Source: an uncultured Verrucomicrobiota bacterium
Lineage (GTDB): Bacteria; Verrucomicrobiota; Kiritimatiellia; RFP12; UBA1067
DNA length: 7,207 nucleotides
Reading direction: 5' to 3'
Assembly: GCA_946628745.1 (NCBI GenBank)
Contig: CAMOXA010000074.1
Location: forward strand, 1-7,207
How positions within the stretch are numbered: position 1 is the first letter of the stretch; every line of letters begins with the position of its first letter. Both the position numbers and the translations under genes were made by a program. Positions 6,651-7,207 of the stretch are shown piece by piece. The notes under the pieces are model-generated. The model was given only the letters and a program-made list of their open reading frames with translations, ran no database searches and was not told the DNA's origin.

Positions 6651-7207
6651 CAATGCCGCGGTCCTGGCGGCCGCTGGAGTTTGTTGCGCGCTGGCGTGGC
6701 TGTACGGCGGTATTGTGGCTTCGGCGCTTTTGCCGACGATCCCGTGGCTTGTGGCCATTCTCTTCGAGATGATGCTGTGCTTTCCTCAAAGGCACAAGGG
6801 CGAGACTACGTACGATGCCAGAAAACGTGTCTGGCACCATCTGAAACGCGACCCCCTTGCATGGACCGTTCTGGCGTTTCTTGTGATGCTTGCCATCCCG
6901 TTCGTTAACAAGGGGTTGTGCCCGTGTTGCGACTATCCCGCGATAAACTTCGACGGCATGAGCCAGCAGCCGCCGATACCGTTTCTGCCGTATTGCGTGA
7001 ACAGGCTCGAGCATCTCAATGTTTTCATCTGGTTTCTTGCGGCGCTTGTCGCGATGCTGGCCGTAAAGCACTCGATGCTCAAGCGCGGCAAGAGGCTGCT
7101 TCTCAGACTGGTGGTCTGGAACGGGCTCGGGCTCAGCCTGGTCGGCATGCTCCAGCGCATAACCGGCGCCGAGGCGCCACTCTGGTCGGCCGGCTGCGGC
7201 GAAGCCG
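6634..7207 (+). CDS. Polytopic membrane protein, partial; possibly O-antigen ligase-like
   Basis: An open frame of 191 codons runs from ATG 6634 to the window edge without a stop, so the C-terminal part is missing. It overlaps the end of ispG by 17 bases in another frame and has AGGAGG in front. The protein has about five hydrophobic segments (roughly residues 8-25, 28-50, 75-93, 127-145 and 155-173) separated by short basic loops (PQRHKGETT, KHSMLKRGKR), as expected of an inner-membrane protein under the positive-inside rule. A Cys-rich CPCC lies at 96-99 after the third segment. The stretch NGLGLSLVGMLQRITGAEA at 163-181 resembles a G-x-x-Q helix end seen in the N-terminal half of O-antigen ligase/polymerase (Wzy_C) proteins, but the diagnostic Wzy_C region would lie outside the window. 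The gene is well supported; the function is a weak inference from this resemblance and from its position behind isoprenoid genes. Confidence 0.8.
   Translation, partial: MWFLYDNAAVLAAAGVCCALAWLYGGIVASALLPTIPWLVAILFEMMLCFPQRHKGETTYDARKRVWHHLKRDPLAWTVLAFLVMLAIPFVNKGLCPCCDYPAINFDGMSQQPPIPFLPYCVNRLEHLNVFIWFLAALVAMLAVKHSMLKRGKRLLLRLVVWNGLGLSLVGMLQRITGAEAPLWSAGCGEA

Overview
The window comes from a bacterial chromosome of moderately high GC content, using the standard genetic code and strong GGAGG-type ribosome binding sites. All recognisable genes are on the + strand. A secreted tricorn-type protease, a site-2 protease and the MEP (non-mevalonate) isoprenoid pathway fit a Gram-negative-type bacterium. 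A member of the Planctomycetes-Verrucomicrobia-Lentisphaerae/Kiritimatiellae group seems plausible, but that placement is a weak inference from overall feel, not from a diagnostic marker.

Layout. Bases 1-48 are the 3' end of a 5S rRNA gene, so the window opens at the tail of an rRNA operon. After a T-rich spacer of about 26 bases comes a 1057-residue tricorn protease homologue with a signal peptide (75-3248). An 18-base gap holding a perfect extended -10 promoter element leads into a tightly packed set: dxr (3267-4364), rseP-like site-2 protease (4361-5572), ispG (5556-6650) and a polytopic membrane protein (6634 to past the window edge). In that set, each gene from rseP onward starts inside the end of the gene before it (overlaps of 4, 17 and 17 bases).

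How the genes work together. Dxr and IspG are the second and the sixth enzymes of the MEP pathway, counted from DXP synthase, which supplies IPP/DMAPP for undecaprenyl phosphate and quinones. RseP-type proteases cut membrane-anchored regulators or signal-peptide remnants, and their gene commonly sits beside dxr in bacteria. The last gene resembles, at low sequence similarity, the N-terminal membrane half of O-antigen ligase/polymerase-like proteins. If that is right, the operon would join lipid-carrier precursor synthesis to a user of that carrier in the envelope. The tricorn protease appears to be a separate unit that either reads through from the rRNA operon or uses a promoter lying inside the 5S gene or spacer.

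No mobile element, CRISPR array, tRNA or other clear accessory system was seen. The window is mostly housekeeping. The most noteworthy points are the probable leaderless dxr promoter, two substitutions at normally conserved NADPH-site positions in Dxr, and the placement of a secreted giant protease directly behind 5S rRNA.
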